Origin: Desulfarculaceae bacterium
Lineage (GTDB): Bacteria > Desulfobacterota > Desulfarculia > Desulfarculales > Desulfarculaceae
DNA: 64,000 bases
Reading direction: 5' to 3'
Assembly (NCBI GenBank): GCA_020444545.1
Contig: JAHLKT010000001.1
Coordinates: 806,001-870,000, forward strand
The notes below the pieces were generated by a model. It made no database searches, was not told the DNA's origin, and saw only the letters and a program-made list of their open reading frames with translations. Positions 29,480-38,573 of the stretch are shown one piece after another (positions within the stretch are counted from its first letter, which is position 1; the number at the start of each line of letters is the position of its first letter). The position numbers were made by a program, and so were the translations under genes.

Positions 29480-29943
29480 GGCCCGGCGGGGAGGGGGGTC
29501 CCGTTGGTGGTGAGCGAGATGCCCTGCTGCCCCGCGGTGCCCATCATCAGCACCTCCACCAGGGGCGGGGCGGCCTTTTCCCCGCCCCGCCAGCGCACCA
29601 GCGCGCTGGGCGCGCTCACCGAGCTGGGCAACTGGGGCACCAGCAGGTGCAGGGTGGCCAGGGGGGCCAGGATTTTAACCTTGGGGATGAGCTGCTTGAG
29701 CTGTTTGCCCTTGCCGTCGTGGATCACGATGGACTCCACTTGCAGCTCAACGGCGGGGTTGGGGTTGCGCACGTAGAGGGTGGCGGTCAGTTCCAGGGTG
29801 CGGTTCCGGTGGTCGATCACCGCCGTTTGATACAGGGGGGCGTAGATGGCCCCGCTTTGCGGCCCCTGGGCCAAGGCCGGGGAGGCCGCGCCCAGGGCGG
29901 CCAGGGCGGCGAGCAGGACCAGGGCGGCGCGTTTAAGGCTCAT
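29476..29943 (-). CDS. Exported DUF3124 protein
   Basis: This 155-residue protein has a signal peptide (LKRAALVLLAALAALGAASPALAQ) and a beta-rich mature domain with SGAIYAPLYQTAVIDHRNRT and LTATLYVRNPNP. These match DUF3124, found in periplasmic proteins of Deltaproteobacteria and cyanobacteria. AGGAG six bases before the ATG supports the start. It is translationally coupled to ppsR. Function unknown. Confidence 0.82.
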   Translation of the reverse strand: MSLKRAALVLLAALAALGAASPALAQGPQSGAIYAPLYQTAVIDHRNRTLELTATLYVRNPNPAVELQVESIVIHDGKGKQLKQLIPKVKILAPLATLHLLVPQLPSSVSAPSALVRWRGGEKAAPPLVEVLMMGTAGQQGISLTTNGTPLPAGP

Positions 29944-30015
29944 GAAAGCTCCTTGTGAGAGTCCTCGTACCTTATAGCCTAGCCCCACCGCGCCCGCCTA
30001 GCCAAGGGCAAAGGA

Positions 30016-31023
30016 TCAAGGTTGCGGCCAAGGCAGCTCGAAGGCCAGGAGCAGGGTGCGCTGCATTGGCGAGAAGTTGTCGTCCGACATGAGATACACC
30101 CGCAGACGGCCCGGCCCGGCGGGCAACACGGCCAGGCCCTCGAAGTTGTCGGTGGTCAGGGGCGGGGCCAGGGTGGCCAATACGCGGGGCCGCAGCTCGG
30201 CCCCGGGCCGTAGGGCCTCGGCGGGCAGAAAGCCCAGCCTGGCCCGCGCGCCTTGGGCCAGGCTGTAGGCCCGCTCCAGGACCAGGCAGCCGCCACCCGG
30301 CAGGGGGGCCAGGGCGGTGGGGTGGAAGCCGCCGCTAAGGGGATAGCCCACCTTTTGCCAGGCATGGCCGTCGCCCAGGGCCCCCAGGCTGCGGGCCTCG
30401 CCGTCGTCCTGTTCGGCCAGGAGCAGCAAACGGCCATCGGCCAGCACGCCCACCGCCTCTACTCCGCTGTTGGCCGGGAAGCGTTCCAGCCAGGAGGGCA
30501 TGACCAGGGGGCGGGGCCGCCCGCCCAGGCCCTGGGGCGGGGGATAGAAGGCCAGGCGGTGGCGGCGCTCGAAGGAGACCAGCCAGCCGCCCTTCCAGGC
30601 GGCCAGGCCCTCGGCGTCGGAGTTGCGCTTGCCCTTGAGCGGCAGGCCGTCCTCGCCCAGCAGCGGTCCCAGGCGGGCACCCTGCACCGCCAGGGGACGG
30701 CCGTCCTTGCCGCTCTCCAGGCGGGCGCTGAGCCACCAGCCCTTGTCGCTGATGGCCATGAGCGCCCCGTCCGGGCCCAGGGCCAGGCCCGAGAGCCCCC
30801 CGAAGGCCGGGTCCGGGCTGCTCAGCTCCAGGCCGCCCAAATAGCGCAAGGGCCCCACCGTCACCCGGGCGCGGTCGGCGGCGTCCAGCTCCACCGCCTC
30901 GGACCGCACCACGGCGGCGCGGCCCTCGGCCCCGGCGGGGTAGGGCGGCGAGGCGGCGCAGGCCAGGAGCAGGGCCAGGGAGATGACGGGCAGCAGGCGT
31001 TTGAGGCAAAGGCGGACGCGCAC
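30016..31023 (-). CDS. Lipoprotein with esterase-like phytase domain
   Basis: This protein of about 335 residues has a lipobox (SLALLLACAAS). The mature part is a beta-propeller-like domain of the 'esterase-like activity of phytase' family: GGLSGLALGPDGALMAISDKGWW, in two pieces, RNSDAEGLAAW, NSGVEAVGVLADGRLLLLAEQ and TTDNFEGLAVL. The repeated acidic loop motif (D/E-x-E-G/A) is typical. GTG follows GGAGGA and is preferred over a TTG five codons upstream. Enzyme activity is not established for most family members. Confidence 0.78.
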   Translation of the reverse strand: MRVRLCLKRLLPVISLALLLACAASPPYPAGAEGRAAVVRSEAVELDAADRARVTVGPLRYLGGLELSSPDPAFGGLSGLALGPDGALMAISDKGWWLSARLESGKDGRPLAVQGARLGPLLGEDGLPLKGKRNSDAEGLAAWKGGWLVSFERRHRLAFYPPPQGLGGRPRPLVMPSWLERFPANSGVEAVGVLADGRLLLLAEQDDGEARSLGALGDGHAWQKVGYPLSGGFHPTALAPLPGGGCLVLERAYSLAQGARARLGFLPAEALRPGAELRPRVLATLAPPLTTDNFEGLAVLPAGPGRLRVYLMSDDNFSPMQRTLLLAFELPWPQP

Positions 31024-31111
31024 GGGTTCCTCCGGCAATGCGGGCGGCTTGCCCTATAATAGAAGCATCGATTGCTTTAATCCATCCTGCATCGCACCCA
31101 GGGAGGCAGCC

Positions 31112-31462
31112 ATGCCCAGCATTTTCAGCCGGATCATCGCCAAGGAGATCCCGGCCGACATCGTGCACCAGGACGAGTTGGTGACCGCTTTCCGCGACGT
31201 GAACCCCGCCGCGCCCACCCATATTCTCATCGTGCCCAACCAGGAGATCGCCAGCCTGAACGAGCTGGGGCCCGGGGAAGCGGAGTTGGCCGGGCACATG
31301 CTCCTGGTGGCCCGCGACCTGGCGGCCAAGGAAGGCGTGGCCGAAAAAGGCTTTCGCCTGATCATCAACACCGGCCCCGAGGGCGGCCAGGAGGTAATGC
31401 ATTTGCACATGCACCTCATCGGCGGGCGGCCCCTGGGGCCCATGATCCTGCGGGAGGGCTGA
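31112..31462 (+). CDS. HIT-family (HinT-like) nucleotide hydrolase
   Basis: This 116-residue protein has the histidine triad HLHMHL (97-102) and the N-terminal CDIFxKI-like segment SIFSRIIAKEIPADIV. HinT-like proteins hydrolyse purine nucleoside phosphoramidates. The usual N-terminal cysteine is replaced here. GGGAGG before the ATG is strong. The next gene starts one base after the stop. Confidence 0.92.
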   Translation: MPSIFSRIIAKEIPADIVHQDELVTAFRDVNPAAPTHILIVPNQEIASLNELGPGEAELAGHMLLVARDLAAKEGVAEKGFRLIINTGPEGGQEVMHLHMHLIGGRPLGPMILREG

Positions 31463-31463
31463 G

Positions 31464-32231
31464 ATGCTCGCATCCGGAGACAGCCTGATGATCACCGGGG
31501 CCTCGCGGGGCATCGGCCGGGCCCTGGCCCTGGCCTTGGCCGGGCGGGGCATCAACCTGGCCCTGAACGCCCGCCAACGCGGGCTGTTGAACGACGTGGC
31601 CGCCGGCTGCCGCCGGGCCGGGGCCAAGGCGACGGCGGTGCCCGGCGACTGCTCCGATGACCAGGTGGCCCAGGCCCTGACCGCGCGGGCCCAGGAGCTG
31701 GGCCGCTTCATGGGCTTCATCCACGTGGCCGGGGTGCTGGCCCCGGGCCCCTTTCTCTGGGAGCTGGAGCCAAAACAGGCGACCGAGGTGATGGCGGCCA
31801 ATTACGGCGGGGCCCTGGCCCTGGCGCGGGCCGCCGTGCCGGAGCTCAAGCGCCTGGGGCGGGGCCTGGCGGTGTTTTTCGGCTCCGGAGCCAGCCAGCG
31901 CCACCAGCCGGGCATCGGCATCTACTCGGCGGCCAAGGCGGCCGAGGAGTTCATCGCCGGGCAGCTGGCCGCAGAGGCCCCGGAGATATGCTCTTTGGTC
32001 TACCGCCCCGCCGTGGCCGAAACCCGCATGCAGGCCCAGGCCCGCGAAGCCACCGGCGGCGCGGCCGAGCTGCTGCGCCCGGTGTTTCGCAACTACCAGG
32101 AGAGCCGCCAGCTCCTTAGTCCGGAGCAGGCGGCCGGCGCGCTGATCACCGCCCTGGAAGGCGACTGGGGCGAGCTGAACGGCAAGGTGGTGGACGCCCG
32201 CCAGGTGCTGGCCGGGCGGGGGCTCTCCTAG
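31464..32231 (+). CDS. Short-chain dehydrogenase/reductase
   Basis: This 255-residue Rossmann protein has the nucleotide motif TGASRGIG (11-18), NAR at the end of beta 2 (favouring NADPH), HVAGVL in place of NNAG, and the catalytic YSAAK. The substrate is unknown. It follows the HIT gene by one base, so the two are co-transcribed. The stop overlaps the converging kinase gene by four bases. Confidence 0.88.
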   Translation: MLASGDSLMITGASRGIGRALALALAGRGINLALNARQRGLLNDVAAGCRRAGAKATAVPGDCSDDQVAQALTARAQELGRFMGFIHVAGVLAPGPFLWELEPKQATEVMAANYGGALALARAAVPELKRLGRGLAVFFGSGASQRHQPGIGIYSAAKAAEEFIAGQLAAEAPEICSLVYRPAVAETRMQAQAREATGGAAELLRPVFRNYQESRQLLSPEQAAGALITALEGDWGELNGKVVDARQVLAGRGLS

Positions 32232-35200
32232 GCGGGCGCTTCCTCGGTTGGCTCCGGGGAGGCCAAGGGCAACAGCACGGTCACCGTGGTGCCCTTGCCA
32301 GGGGCGCTTTCCAGGCTGGCCAATCCCTGGTGGCTCTCGGCCACGCCGTGCACCACGGCCAGGCCCAGGCCGTGGCCCTGGCCCACCTCCCGGGTGGTGA
32401 AGAAGGGGGTGAAGGCCTGCTCGGCCACCTCGGGGCTCATGCCCACCCCGTCGTCACGCACCGTCAGGCGGGCGTGGGGGCCGGGCTCCATGCCGGGCAG
32501 GGCGGCGGCCTCGGCCTCGCTCAGCTCCACCCGCTTCAGGCGCACTTCCAGCCTGCCGGGGCGGCCCTGCATGGCCTGCACCGCGTTGTTGCACAACTGG
32601 CCCAAAAGCTGCTGTAGCTGGTCGGCCTGGGCCAGGGCCACCAGCCCCGGAGCCAGCTCCTTGACCAGCTCGATCTCCTCGGGCAGGTCGGGGGCTACGA
32701 TGCTCAGCTCCTCATCAAACACCGCGCCCAGGTCTCCCGGTTGGCGGCGGCCTTGGGCCGAACTGCTGAAGGCCAGGAGCTGGCGCACCAGATCCTTGGC
32801 CCGCATGCAGGCATCCAGCGACTCGGCCAGGTTTTTCTGGGCGGGGTGGCCGGGCTCCAGCTCCACCGAAGCCAGCTCGCAATAGCCCATGATGCGGGCC
32901 AGGAGGTTGTTGAAGTCGTGGGCTATGCCCCCGGCCAGGGTTCCCACCGCCTCCATCTTGCCCGCCAGGCGCAGGCGGCGCTCCAGGGACCGGCGCAAGG
33001 CCTCTTCCTCCACCTGGCGGCTGATGTCTTCCACGAAGCCCTCCAGGCCCGTGGCCCTGCCTTCGCCGTCGCGCACCAGGCGCAGATGCTGCAACCCGAT
33101 GAAGGTGCTGCCGTCCTTGCGGCGGTAGAGGGTTTGCAGGCGCACCGGCCCCTCGCTGGCCTGAGCCATGGCGAGCACCTCCTCGCGGCGGGAGGGCTGA
33201 GCGTAGCAGAGTTCGGCCCGGCGCTGGATGAGCTCCAAAAGCTCCTGGGGCGAGGCGTAGCCCAGCATCCTGGCCAAGGCGGGGTTCACCCGGATAACCT
33301 TGCCGTCCACCGTGGACTGGAAGGCGCCCAGGGCCGCGTCCTCGAACAGACGGCGGAACTGCTCCTCGCTGGCCCGAAGGGCCTCCTCGGAGCGCTTGCG
33401 CTCGGTGATGTCGCGCACGATGCCGTACAGACGCGTCACCTTGCCCTTGTCGTCGCGCTGGGCTTGGCTGCGCACCGCGAGATAGCGCACCGAGCCCTCG
33501 GGCCGCACCACCCGGACCTCCAGCTCGCTGTCCCGGCCGGTGGTGGAGACATCCTCCACCGCCAGGACGAAGCGATCCCGGTCCTCGGGGTGCAACATGC
33601 GCAGCAGCTCCTCCCACTCCGGAGGGCCCTTGCCCGGCTCGCGCCCCATGATGTCGTACATGCGGTCGGACCACACCGGCCAGCGGCTGCCCAGCTCCAC
33701 GCTCCAGGCGCCCAGGCCGGCCATCTCCTGGGCCATCTCCAGGGCGGCGTTGGCCTGCCTGAGAGCCTTTTCGGCCAGCTTGCGCCGAGTGATGTCCCGA
33801 AGCACCGAGATGAGGCAGGGCCGCCCGTCCAGGACCAGTTGCTCGGCCGACCACAGGGCGTGGCGCAGCTGGCCGTCGCGGGTGATGTAGTCCACCTCGA
33901 AGTCCTTGAGGGCGCCGAGCTTCTTGATCAAGCCCACCGCCTCCTCGCGCTTGGCGGGATCGGCCCACACCCCCACCTCCGCCGAGGTGCGGCCGATCAC
34001 CTCCTGGCGGCCGAAGCCGGTGATCTCGCTGAAGGTGTCGTTCACGTCCAGGTAGACCCCGTCCTCCAGGGTGCTGATGGTCACCCACAGGGGGCTGTGG
34101 CGGAAGACCAGGGCGAACTTCTCCTGGCTCTTGGCCAGGGCCAGCTCGGCCTGCTTGCGCTCGGTGATGTCCTCGGCGATGCCCAGGACCTTGCTGGGCC
34201 GCCCCGAGACGCCAGTCTCGCAGGTGGTGCGGGCGCGCACCCAGCGCACCTGGCCGTCACCCCGCTGGATGCGGTAGCTGATGTCGGTGTCCGCGCCGCG
34301 CATCCGCTGGTCGGCCAGGGCCCGCTCCATGGTGCTGCGGTCCTCGGGCAAGACCATCTCCAGAAGCCCCAGGGGGTTTTCGTAGAGGAACTTGCGGCTG
34401 AGGCCGAAGACCTCCTCCACCGCCGGGCTGAGGTAGGTCAGCTTGCCGCTGTCGGGCTCCTGGACCCAGAAGGCCTCCTTGATGTTCTCCACCAGCTCCC
34501 GGAAGCGGGCCTCGCTGGCGGCCAGCTCCTTTTGGGTATGCAGCCGCTCGGTGATGTCCTCGCCCGAGCTGAAGGTGCCCACGATGTTGCCCGCCTCGTC
34601 GGTGAGCAGCGCGTTGTGCCAGGCCACGGCCCTCCGTTGGCCGTTTTTGGTGAGCACCAGGTTCTCCACCTGGGACAGCGGCGGCTTTTCGCCGGCCATG
34701 ATGCGCTCGAATATCTGGCGCACCCCGGCGCGTTTTTCCGGGGGCAGGCAGGTGTCGAACCAGCTCTGGCCGGTCAGCTCGGCCGGGGACCAGCCCAGGA
34801 TCTCGGTGCCCGCCCGGTTGATGAGCATCACCCGGCCTTCGTGATCCAGGGCCAAGAGGATCACCTGGGCGGTGTCCAGGTATTGCTGGGCCCGGTCGCG
34901 CTCGCGGCGCAGCTCGCTCTCTTTTTCCTTGAGCTCGCTGATGTCGGTGATCAGGGCGGTGCCGCCCAAGAACTCGCCCTGGTCGGAGAGATGGGGCACC
35001 GCCGAGACGATGGCCCACATGTCCCGGCCATCCTTGGTGAGCAAACGTAACTCATGATGCTCCCGGGCCCCCCGGCGGTGGCGGGCGAACATGCGCGTTG
35101 CCGGCTCCTGCTCTTCGGGGGACAAAAAGTCGAAGAAGGAGCGGCCTAGCACCTCGGCGGGGGAGTAGCCCAGCATGGCGGCCAGGCGCTGGTTGACCAT

Positions 35201-35740
35201 GGTGGTGAGCCCCTGGGCGTCCACCTCCCACACCCCCTCCTGGGCGCTCTCGACCATGCGGCGGAAACGGGCCTCGCTGCTCTTGAGGGCGGCCTCGGCC
35301 CGCTTCTGCTCGGTGACCACCCGGATCACGCTGAGGGAGCGGATCACCTTTCCCGATACGTCGCGGTCGGCCACGGCCGAGATCATCACCTCCAGGACCG
35401 CGCCGCCCTTGGCGAGCATCCGGCCGGGGAGATCCTCCACCACCCCGCGCTCGAAAAAGCGCGGCAAATATTGCTCGTCCACCTTGCGGCGCAGCTCGGG
35501 GGCCCAGAAATCCGATACCTTGCGGCCCAGCACCTCGTAGCGCTGGTAGCCCATCACCTCCAGCCAGCGGTCGTTGACCTCCACCAGCCGCCCCTCGGCG
35601 TTGACCGAGTGCAGCATGGCCGGGGTGCGCTGGTAAAGGCTGCGCTGGCGCTCCTTGGAGCGCGCCATCTGGGTGAGCTGACTGCGCAGCTCGGCCACCT
35701 CGGCCTGCAAGCGCTTTATGGTTTCGCGGGAGTCGGACAT
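32228..35740 (-). CDS. Soluble multi-PAS sensor histidine kinase
   Basis: This 1170-residue protein has no transmembrane helix. An N-terminal coiled coil (about 1-20) is followed by seven PAS/PAC units, recognisable by repeated EVNDRWLEVMGYQRYEV-like and ITERK-type segments. Then come the HisKA H-box GGIAHDFNNLL and an HATPase domain (DDGVGMSPEV, GQGHGLGLAVVHG). No receiver domain or partner response regulator is adjacent, so it is an orphan. The input signal is unknown; no haem or flavin motif is obvious. Confidence 0.92.
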   Translation of the reverse strand: MSDSRETIKRLQAEVAELRSQLTQMARSKERQRSLYQRTPAMLHSVNAEGRLVEVNDRWLEVMGYQRYEVLGRKVSDFWAPELRRKVDEQYLPRFFERGVVEDLPGRMLAKGGAVLEVMISAVADRDVSGKVIRSLSVIRVVTEQKRAEAALKSSEARFRRMVESAQEGVWEVDAQGLTTMVNQRLAAMLGYSPAEVLGRSFFDFLSPEEQEPATRMFARHRRGAREHHELRLLTKDGRDMWAIVSAVPHLSDQGEFLGGTALITDISELKEKESELRRERDRAQQYLDTAQVILLALDHEGRVMLINRAGTEILGWSPAELTGQSWFDTCLPPEKRAGVRQIFERIMAGEKPPLSQVENLVLTKNGQRRAVAWHNALLTDEAGNIVGTFSSGEDITERLHTQKELAASEARFRELVENIKEAFWVQEPDSGKLTYLSPAVEEVFGLSRKFLYENPLGLLEMVLPEDRSTMERALADQRMRGADTDISYRIQRGDGQVRWVRARTTCETGVSGRPSKVLGIAEDITERKQAELALAKSQEKFALVFRHSPLWVTISTLEDGVYLDVNDTFSEITGFGRQEVIGRTSAEVGVWADPAKREEAVGLIKKLGALKDFEVDYITRDGQLRHALWSAEQLVLDGRPCLISVLRDITRRKLAEKALRQANAALEMAQEMAGLGAWSVELGSRWPVWSDRMYDIMGREPGKGPPEWEELLRMLHPEDRDRFVLAVEDVSTTGRDSELEVRVVRPEGSVRYLAVRSQAQRDDKGKVTRLYGIVRDITERKRSEEALRASEEQFRRLFEDAALGAFQSTVDGKVIRVNPALARMLGYASPQELLELIQRRAELCYAQPSRREEVLAMAQASEGPVRLQTLYRRKDGSTFIGLQHLRLVRDGEGRATGLEGFVEDISRQVEEEALRRSLERRLRLAGKMEAVGTLAGGIAHDFNNLLARIMGYCELASVELEPGHPAQKNLAESLDACMRAKDLVRQLLAFSSSAQGRRQPGDLGAVFDEELSIVAPDLPEEIELVKELAPGLVALAQADQLQQLLGQLCNNAVQAMQGRPGRLEVRLKRVELSEAEAAALPGMEPGPHARLTVRDDGVGMSPEVAEQAFTPFFTTREVGQGHGLGLAVVHGVAESHQGLASLESAPGKGTTVTVLLPLASPEPTEEAPA

Positions 35741-35965
35741 GCCGTCACCAAGGTCGGTGGGCGAAATGGGGCGATGGGATCATGGCAGGTTAATCCGAAT
35801 AAGCAATACATCTTCCCGTCAAATTTGGACTTGCCTTCCCGGACCCGTAACATTTCATAAAGCCGGGAGTTAGCCGGCTGGTGCAAACAATTCCTGTTCT
35901 TTATTCCTTAATATAAAGCCCACCCGGGCGGCGGTGCGAGAAGTTTTTTTAATCCTAGCAGGGGC

Positions 35966-37075
35966 CTAGGCGGTTTGGCCCGCCAGGGCCAGGCCCATGC
36001 GGTAGTAGAGCTCCGCAGCCGAGAGCACCTGGCCGAAGGAGACCCACTCCTCGGGGCGGTGGGCCGCCTCCAGGGAGCCGGGGCCCAGGATGATGGGCTT
36101 GACCCCCGCCGCCCAGAGCTGGTTGGCGTCGGAGTGGCTGCGGAAGGCGCCGGGCAGCCAGGGGCGGCCCATGCCGGCCAGGGAGTCCTTGAGCGCGGCC
36201 ACCACCGGACCCCGCTCGGGCAGGGAATAGCCCGCCTGCATGGTCTCGAAGTCCAGGCGGGCCTCCAGGCCGTCGTCCGCGGCCCGCTCCCGGGCCACCA
36301 GTTCCTCGATCTCCACCGCCACCTCGCTGATGGGCGCCGAGGGCGGCAGGTGCAGGTCCAGCCAGGCCTCGCAGCCCTCGGGCACCACGAAGCCGCCGCC
36401 GCTGCTGTAGAGGTCGCGGATGTTGTAGATAAGCTCGGGGCGCTTGTTCTGAAGGAACGCGGTGAGGGTCAGCAGCAAGCGCAGCATGTCCTCCACCGCC
36501 TGGCGGCCTCCGCCCAGGGAGGCGTGGCGGCGCTCGCCCCGGGTGCTCAGGTTCAGCTCCAGATAGCCGTAGTTGTCCAGGCAGGGCTGGAGACGGGTGG
36601 GCTCGCCCACCACGGCCCAGGGGAAGCGGTACTGGTTCACCAAGGCCTCGGCCCCGTCGCCGGCCTCTTCCTCGCCCACCACCAGGGCCAGGGTCAGGGG
36701 CAGCTCGCGCATCCCCTGCTCCCAGAGGCAGGCCACCGCCTCCAGCATGGCCGCGCAGCCGCCCTTCATGTCCGCCGCGCCCAGGCCGGTGACCCGGTCG
36801 CCCTCCTGGGCATAGCCGAAGTCCTCCAGCTCGTGGGCGGTCACGGTGTCGATGTGGCCGATGAGGGCCAGCTCGGCTTCTTCGCCGCCCAGGGCCACCA
36901 CCAGGTTGTCCCGCTCCTCGTCCACCTCCTGGCGCTCCACCGGCAGGCCCCGCTTGGCCAGCCACCCCTGCAAGAACTCGGTGAGGTCCTCCTCCTTGCC
37001 CGAGGGGCTGTAGATGTCGAGCATGTCCTTGAGCAGGCCGCGCAGACGCTCGGGGTTTACCGGGGAGTGGTTCAT
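35966..37075 (-). CDS. M20-family metallopeptidase (ArgE/DapE/CPG2 group)
   Basis: This 369-residue zinc hydrolase has the metal ligands His74/Asp76 (LIGHIDTV), Asp102 (GAADMKGG), the catalytic Glu135 with Glu136 (VVGEEEAGD), Glu158 (VVGEPT) and the C-terminal His in FRSHSDANQLW. The DSPSG-like entry YSPSGKEED matches the LysK/ArgE-type group. It could deacylate an amino acid of lysine or arginine synthesis. The ATG overlaps the upstream GNAT stop (ATGA), so acetyl transfer and removal may be linked. Confidence 0.9.
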   Translation of the reverse strand: MNHSPVNPERLRGLLKDMLDIYSPSGKEEDLTEFLQGWLAKRGLPVERQEVDEERDNLVVALGGEEAELALIGHIDTVTAHELEDFGYAQEGDRVTGLGAADMKGGCAAMLEAVACLWEQGMRELPLTLALVVGEEEAGDGAEALVNQYRFPWAVVGEPTRLQPCLDNYGYLELNLSTRGERRHASLGGGRQAVEDMLRLLLTLTAFLQNKRPELIYNIRDLYSSGGGFVVPEGCEAWLDLHLPPSAPISEVAVEIEELVARERAADDGLEARLDFETMQAGYSLPERGPVVAALKDSLAGMGRPWLPGAFRSHSDANQLWAAGVKPIILGPGSLEAAHRPEEWVSFGQVLSAAELYYRMGLALAGQTA

Positions 37076-37611
37076 TTTTCCTCCCGCCCGTTGCGTACGT
37101 GAGCGCGTTGGCCCGAGAGGTTCAGGCTCATGTAGAGATGCTCCGAGGGCTTGCCGAAGCCCAGCTTGCGGAAAAAGCGGATGGCCGGCAGGTTGTCGGC
37201 CTCGGTGTCCACCATCATGATGCGCACCCCGGCCTCCAGATAGCGCTCCCTGAGGGTGGTGAACAGGCGGGTGCCCACCTGGTGGGCCTGCCAGGCCGGG
37301 TCCACCCCCATCCACACCAGATGACCGTACTTCCAGGCGGTGCCGCTCTTGGTGATGGTGGTGCCCAGGGCGAAGCCCATCATGGCGCCGCTCTGCTCCT
37401 CCTCGGCCACCAGGCAGAACTCGGTGTCCGCGGTGAACAGGCCCACCACCTCGAACTCGTCCCAGGTGCGGTAGAGGTTGGGCACGTCCTCGGCGGTGAA
37501 CAGCTCCTCGCCCAAATGGAACACCGGGGCCAGGTCGTCGATCTCCATGGTGCGGACCTCGACCGCGATCCGCCGGTGGTGTTCGCCGTTTTCACCCATG
37601 CGGTAGGGCAC
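37072..37611 (-). CDS. GNAT-family N-acetyltransferase
   Basis: This 179-residue acetyltransferase has the acetyl-CoA loop QAHQVGTRLFTTL (a variant of Q/RxxGxG/A), VDTEADNLPAIRFFRKLGF and the beta-4 segment GHLVWMGVDPAWQ. The start is GTG with GGAGC about 10 bases before; an ATG four codons in is possible. It is coupled to an M20 peptidase, unlike the toxin-type GNAT elsewhere in the window. The substrate is probably an amino acid, peptide or protein alpha-amine; this cannot be fixed from sequence. Confidence 0.85.
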   Translation of the reverse strand: MPYRMGENGEHHRRIAVEVRTMEIDDLAPVFHLGEELFTAEDVPNLYRTWDEFEVVGLFTADTEFCLVAEEEQSGAMMGFALGTTITKSGTAWKYGHLVWMGVDPAWQAHQVGTRLFTTLRERYLEAGVRIMMVDTEADNLPAIRFFRKLGFGKPSEHLYMSLNLSGQRAHVRNGREEK

Positions 37612-37679
37612 GATGTAAAATGCTCCGTGTTGGTTGGCGCTTAGGCCCTATTGTAGCGCAAGGAAACACAAGGACAAGA

Positions 37680-38501
37680 TCAGGCCCGCACCACCGGGTC
37701 GCGCGAGGGGTCGAAGGGATTCAGGCGCACCGCCAGGGAAAAGAGATAAGGATGGCGCTCGCTGAGGTGGCTGACGTAGATGAGCCACTGCATTACCAAC
37801 AGCCTGTAGACCCGCTTCAGGTCCCCGCCCAAATGGGCCCGGTCGGTGGGGGGCAGCGGGTGCAGGAAAGGCCGGTGGTATAGCTCGTCCTTCAAGTGGA
37901 ACACCGCGCGCAGGCACTCGGTGAAAGAGTCCTTCTCGGTGATGAAGGGGTTTTCCAACAGGCGCAGCAAGAGGTCGCTGTGGGTGCTGAGCAGGTTGCT
38001 GATGCCCTCCAGGTCCACCTGGTCCGCGTCGATCTCATAGGCATGGGAGGCCAGCTTGGCCTCCAGGTGGGCGAAGTCGGCGGGCTTCCAGTCGGCCTTC
38101 AGCTTGAGCTCCTCGGCCAGCTCGCCGCTGTCCGGGTCGCCGGCCACGATGGCCATGAGCAGCTCCGAGCCCAGCTCGGAGAAGAAGATGCCCTCCACCA
38201 CGTAGAGCTTGGCCAGCTGGGCCTGGCGCTCCCGGCGGCTGAGCAGCATCTCGGTGGCGTTGGCCACCACTCCCATGAAGGTGCCCACCCCGCCCACGAT
38301 GAGAAACAGGGCCAGAACCTTGCCGGCCTCGGTGTGGGGCGAGATGTCGCCGTAGCCCACGGTGGTGATGGTCACTATGGAGAAGTAGATGGCGTCGTAG
38401 AGGGGCAGGCCCTCGGCCAGGGTGAAGCCCACCGTGCCCACCAGGAGCACGGCCAGCATGGCCACCAGGAATATGCGCAAACGGAAGGTGATGTCGTCCA
38501 T
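37680..38501 (-). CDS. Two-TM potassium channel with unusual C-terminal domain
   Basis: This 273-residue protein has TM1 (about 8-28), a pore helix, the K+ selectivity filter TVGYGD (47-52) and TM2 (about 61-82). Instead of the RCK/TrkA-N domain usual in prokaryotic channels, the C-terminal part is a roughly 180-residue alpha-helical region with no glycine-rich nucleotide motif. It contains acidic stretches and LSTHSDLLLRLLENPFITEKD. Ion selectivity for K+ is well supported; the gating signal is unknown. Confidence 0.85.
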   Translation of the reverse strand: MDDITFRLRIFLVAMLAVLLVGTVGFTLAEGLPLYDAIYFSIVTITTVGYGDISPHTEAGKVLALFLIVGGVGTFMGVVANATEMLLSRRERQAQLAKLYVVEGIFFSELGSELLMAIVAGDPDSGELAEELKLKADWKPADFAHLEAKLASHAYEIDADQVDLEGISNLLSTHSDLLLRLLENPFITEKDSFTECLRAVFHLKDELYHRPFLHPLPPTDRAHLGGDLKRVYRLLVMQWLIYVSHLSERHPYLFSLAVRLNPFDPSRDPVVRA

Positions 38502-38573
38502 GGCCGCTCCTCGCCGGCATTAGGCACCGGTGCTTATCATCTTAGCAAAGCCGGGGCGGCCCCGGTAGGCGGG

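Noticed and set aside
32741-35050. A 769-codon plus-strand frame opposite the seven-PAS kinase
   Set aside because: Composition is the usual antisense shadow, with no start site or domain. The kinase frame has conserved PAS, HisKA and HATPase motifs.
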